From positions 1,901,549 through 1,965,548 of the forward strand of contig NZ_JAKVLT010000001.1 in NCBI RefSeq assembly GCF_022484225.1: a stretch of DNA of 64,000 nt, given 5' to 3'. Both the position numbers and the translations under genes were made by a program. Source of the DNA: Pseudoramibacter sp. GTDB taxonomy: Bacteria > Bacillota > Clostridia > Eubacteriales > Eubacteriaceae. Shown here one piece after another: positions 63,306-64,000 of this stretch (the stretch's first letter is position 1; each line of letters starts with the position of its first letter). A model generated the notes under the pieces. That model did no database searches and had not been told where the DNA came from. It saw nothing but the letters and a program-made list of their open reading frames with translations.

Positions 63306-63381
63306 TGGAGCTGACGGGCGGACTTGAACCGCCAACCTGCTGATTACAAATCAGCTGCTCTGCCAATTGAGCCACGTCAGC
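63306..63381 (-). tRNA. tRNA-Thr (TGT)
   Basis: Acceptor GCTGACG/CGTCAGC, encoded CCA. Anticodon loop TTTGTAA. Confidence 0.97.
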
Positions 63382-63385
63382 AAAA

Positions 63386-63462
63386 TGGCGACCAGGATGA
63401 GGTTCGAACTCACGACCTCCAGCGTGACAGGCTGGCATTCTAACCAACTGAACTACCTGGCC
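63386..63462 (-). tRNA. tRNA-Asp (GTC)
   Basis: Acceptor GGCCAGG/CCTGGTC with one G-U pair, discriminator G, encoded CCA. Anticodon loop CTGTCAC. Its first 10 bases form one edge of the 138-bp tandem duplication. Confidence 0.97.
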
Positions 63463-63472
63463 GCTTAAAAAT

Positions 63473-63547
63473 TGGTGACCCCTGGGAGATTCGAACTCCC
63501 GTAGTCGCCGTGAAAGGGCGATGTCTTAACCGCTTGACCAAGGGGCC
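63473..63547 (-). tRNA. tRNA-Glu (TTC), copy 2
   Basis: Acceptor GGCCCCT/AGGGGTC with one G-U pair, discriminator A, encoded CCA. Anticodon loop CTTTCAC. Identical to the copy at 63611-63685. Confidence 0.97.
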
Positions 63548-63610
63548 TTAAAAAGATTTAAAAAACGGATATGGATGAATGAACTCCATACTACCTGGCC
63601 GCTTAAAAAT

Positions 63611-63685
63611 TGGTGACCCCTGGGAGATTCGAACTCCCGTAGTCGCCGTGAAAGGGCGATGTCTTAACCGCTTGACCAAGGGGCC
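63611..63685 (-). tRNA. tRNA-Glu (TTC), copy 1
   Basis: Same sequence as the copy at 63473-63547; this copy lies nearer the 5S gene. Confidence 0.97.
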
Positions 63686-63695
63686 TTAAAAAGAT

Positions 63696-63734
63696 TTAAA
63701 AAACGGATATGGATGAATGAACTCCATATCCGCT
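63696..63734 (-). terminator. Terminator-like hairpin between tRNA-Asn and tRNA-Glu
   Basis: CGGATATGGA/TCCATATCCG, a perfect 10-bp stem with a 9-base loop followed by TTTTTT on the minus strand. In the downstream duplicate (63558-63590) only a 6-bp stem can form. Confidence 0.8.
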
Positions 63735-63743
63735 AATTTACAA

Positions 63744-63818
63744 TGGCTCCCCAGGTAGGATTCGAACCTACAGCCTATCGGTTAACAGCCGAGTGCTCCA
63801 CCGTTGAGCTACTGAGGA
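63744..63818 (-). tRNA. tRNA-Asn (GTT)
   Basis: Acceptor TCCTCAG/CTGGGGA with G-U pairing, discriminator G, encoded CCA. Anticodon loop CTGTTAA. First tRNA after 5S. Confidence 0.96.
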
Positions 63819-63825
63819 ACAATAA

Positions 63826-63945
63826 GATTTCGCAACGATCTATCCTCCCAGGCAGCTGCCCGCCAAGTACTTTCGACGTGAGAGAGCTTAACTTCTGTGT
63901 TCGGGATGGGAACAGGTGTGTCCTCTCTGCTATAATCACGAAATC
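63826..63945 (-). rRNA. rrf: 5S ribosomal RNA
   Basis: The conserved internal block CACACCTGTTCCCATCCCGA followed by ACACAGAAGTTAAGC is present, with CTGGGAGGATAG near the 3' end. The terminal helix GATTTCG/CGAAATC sets a length of 120. It is the distal end of an rRNA operon whose 23S and 16S genes would lie beyond the right edge; bases 63946-64000 are the 23S-5S spacer with nothing else visible. Confidence 0.95.
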
Positions 63946-64000
63946 ATTATTAACTTTTCATATGGTAACATAGTTCAAAATAATTTGCAAGGTTTTTTTG

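Larger units (their letters stand above)
63453..63728. repeat. Exact 138-bp tandem duplication carrying tRNA-Glu
   Basis: Bases 63453-63590 and 63591-63728 are identical. Each unit holds 10 bases of tRNA-Asp sequence, the spacer, a full tRNA-Glu gene and most of the terminator hairpin. The junction ACTCCATA-CTACCTGG is the novel joint. No divergence between copies was seen. Confidence 0.95.

Noticed and set aside
63001..63447. Protein-like frame across the tRNA array
   Set aside because: It reads through tRNA-Trp, Lys, Tyr and Thr genes; the apparent repeats are tRNA sequence.
1..64000. CRISPR array, insertion sequence or prophage
   Set aside because: No regularly spaced repeats, transposase or phage structural genes were found; the XRE-S24 and recombinase-like genes stand alone.

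Overview
The window looks like a chromosomal segment of a low-to-mid-GC Gram-positive anaerobe of the class Clostridia. The evidence is a Gram-positive-type PolC, a DUF4364 protein, a Gx-transporter/NusG-domain-II pair, DUF512 next to der, a UgtP-like glycolipid synthase, strong AGGAGG ribosome binding sites, and a 1417-residue acyl-CoA dehydratase activase-type protein typical of amino-acid or organic-acid fermenting Clostridia. Coding DNA is fairly GC-rich with AT-rich intergenic DNA. A Eubacteriaceae relative (Eubacterium/Pseudoramibacter type) is my best guess, from gene content only.

Layout. 1-9.5 kb: one minus-strand exopolysaccharide/capsule operon read from a promoter near 9.5 kb. Its order is initiating phosphoglycosyltransferase, DUF4422 protein, GT2, GT4, second DUF4422 protein, polymerase-like protein, flippase, Wzz-like protein, BY-kinase-like protein, and the start of another membrane protein running off the left edge. 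9.5-19 kb: glmM, tsf, rpsB, hslU, hslV, topA, malic enzyme and an anchored GH25 lysozyme, all minus strand. 18.7-24.4 kb: mixed-strand small operons (standalone S24-like protein, tRNA-Leu, NusG-II/Gx transporter, der-DUF512, DUF4364, VanY-type peptidase). 24.4-36.3 kb: polC, ispG, an unusually short rseP, cdsA, uppS and the giant activase. 36.3-53.7 kb: XRE-S24 repressor, rnpB, recA, cinA, pgsA, rimO, ftsK, pnp, rpsO, UgtP-like synthase, a 50-residue membrane protein, proB, thiE, thiM, a DUF3862-like membrane protein, a cysteine synthase and a formate/nitrite-type channel. 53.8-55.8 kb: a divergent pair (unknown cysteine-rich protein and a flavodoxin-ferredoxin) around a possible Fur-type box, then a 53-residue antitoxin-like gene.

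55.8-62.9 kb is the accessory region. It holds an MmeI-like restriction-modification enzyme with an AT-rich specificity segment in a GC-rich frame, a frameshifted GmrSD-type (DUF262/DUF1524) nuclease gene, a small membrane protein, a tyrosine-recombinase-like protein that has lost most catalytic residues, and an acidic unknown protein. It abuts a minus-strand tRNA array (Asn, Glu, Glu, Asp, Thr, Tyr, Lys, Trp) that follows a 5S rRNA gene at the right edge. One 138-bp unit containing tRNA-Glu is exactly duplicated in tandem.

No CRISPR array, insertion sequence or prophage was seen. The least ordinary items are the mosaic MmeI-like enzyme with its broken GmrSD neighbour, the recombinase-like protein, the PDZ-less site-2 protease with dxr missing beside it, the BY-kinase without its Walker A lysine, and the HTH-less S24 protein with Thr in place of the catalytic Ser.
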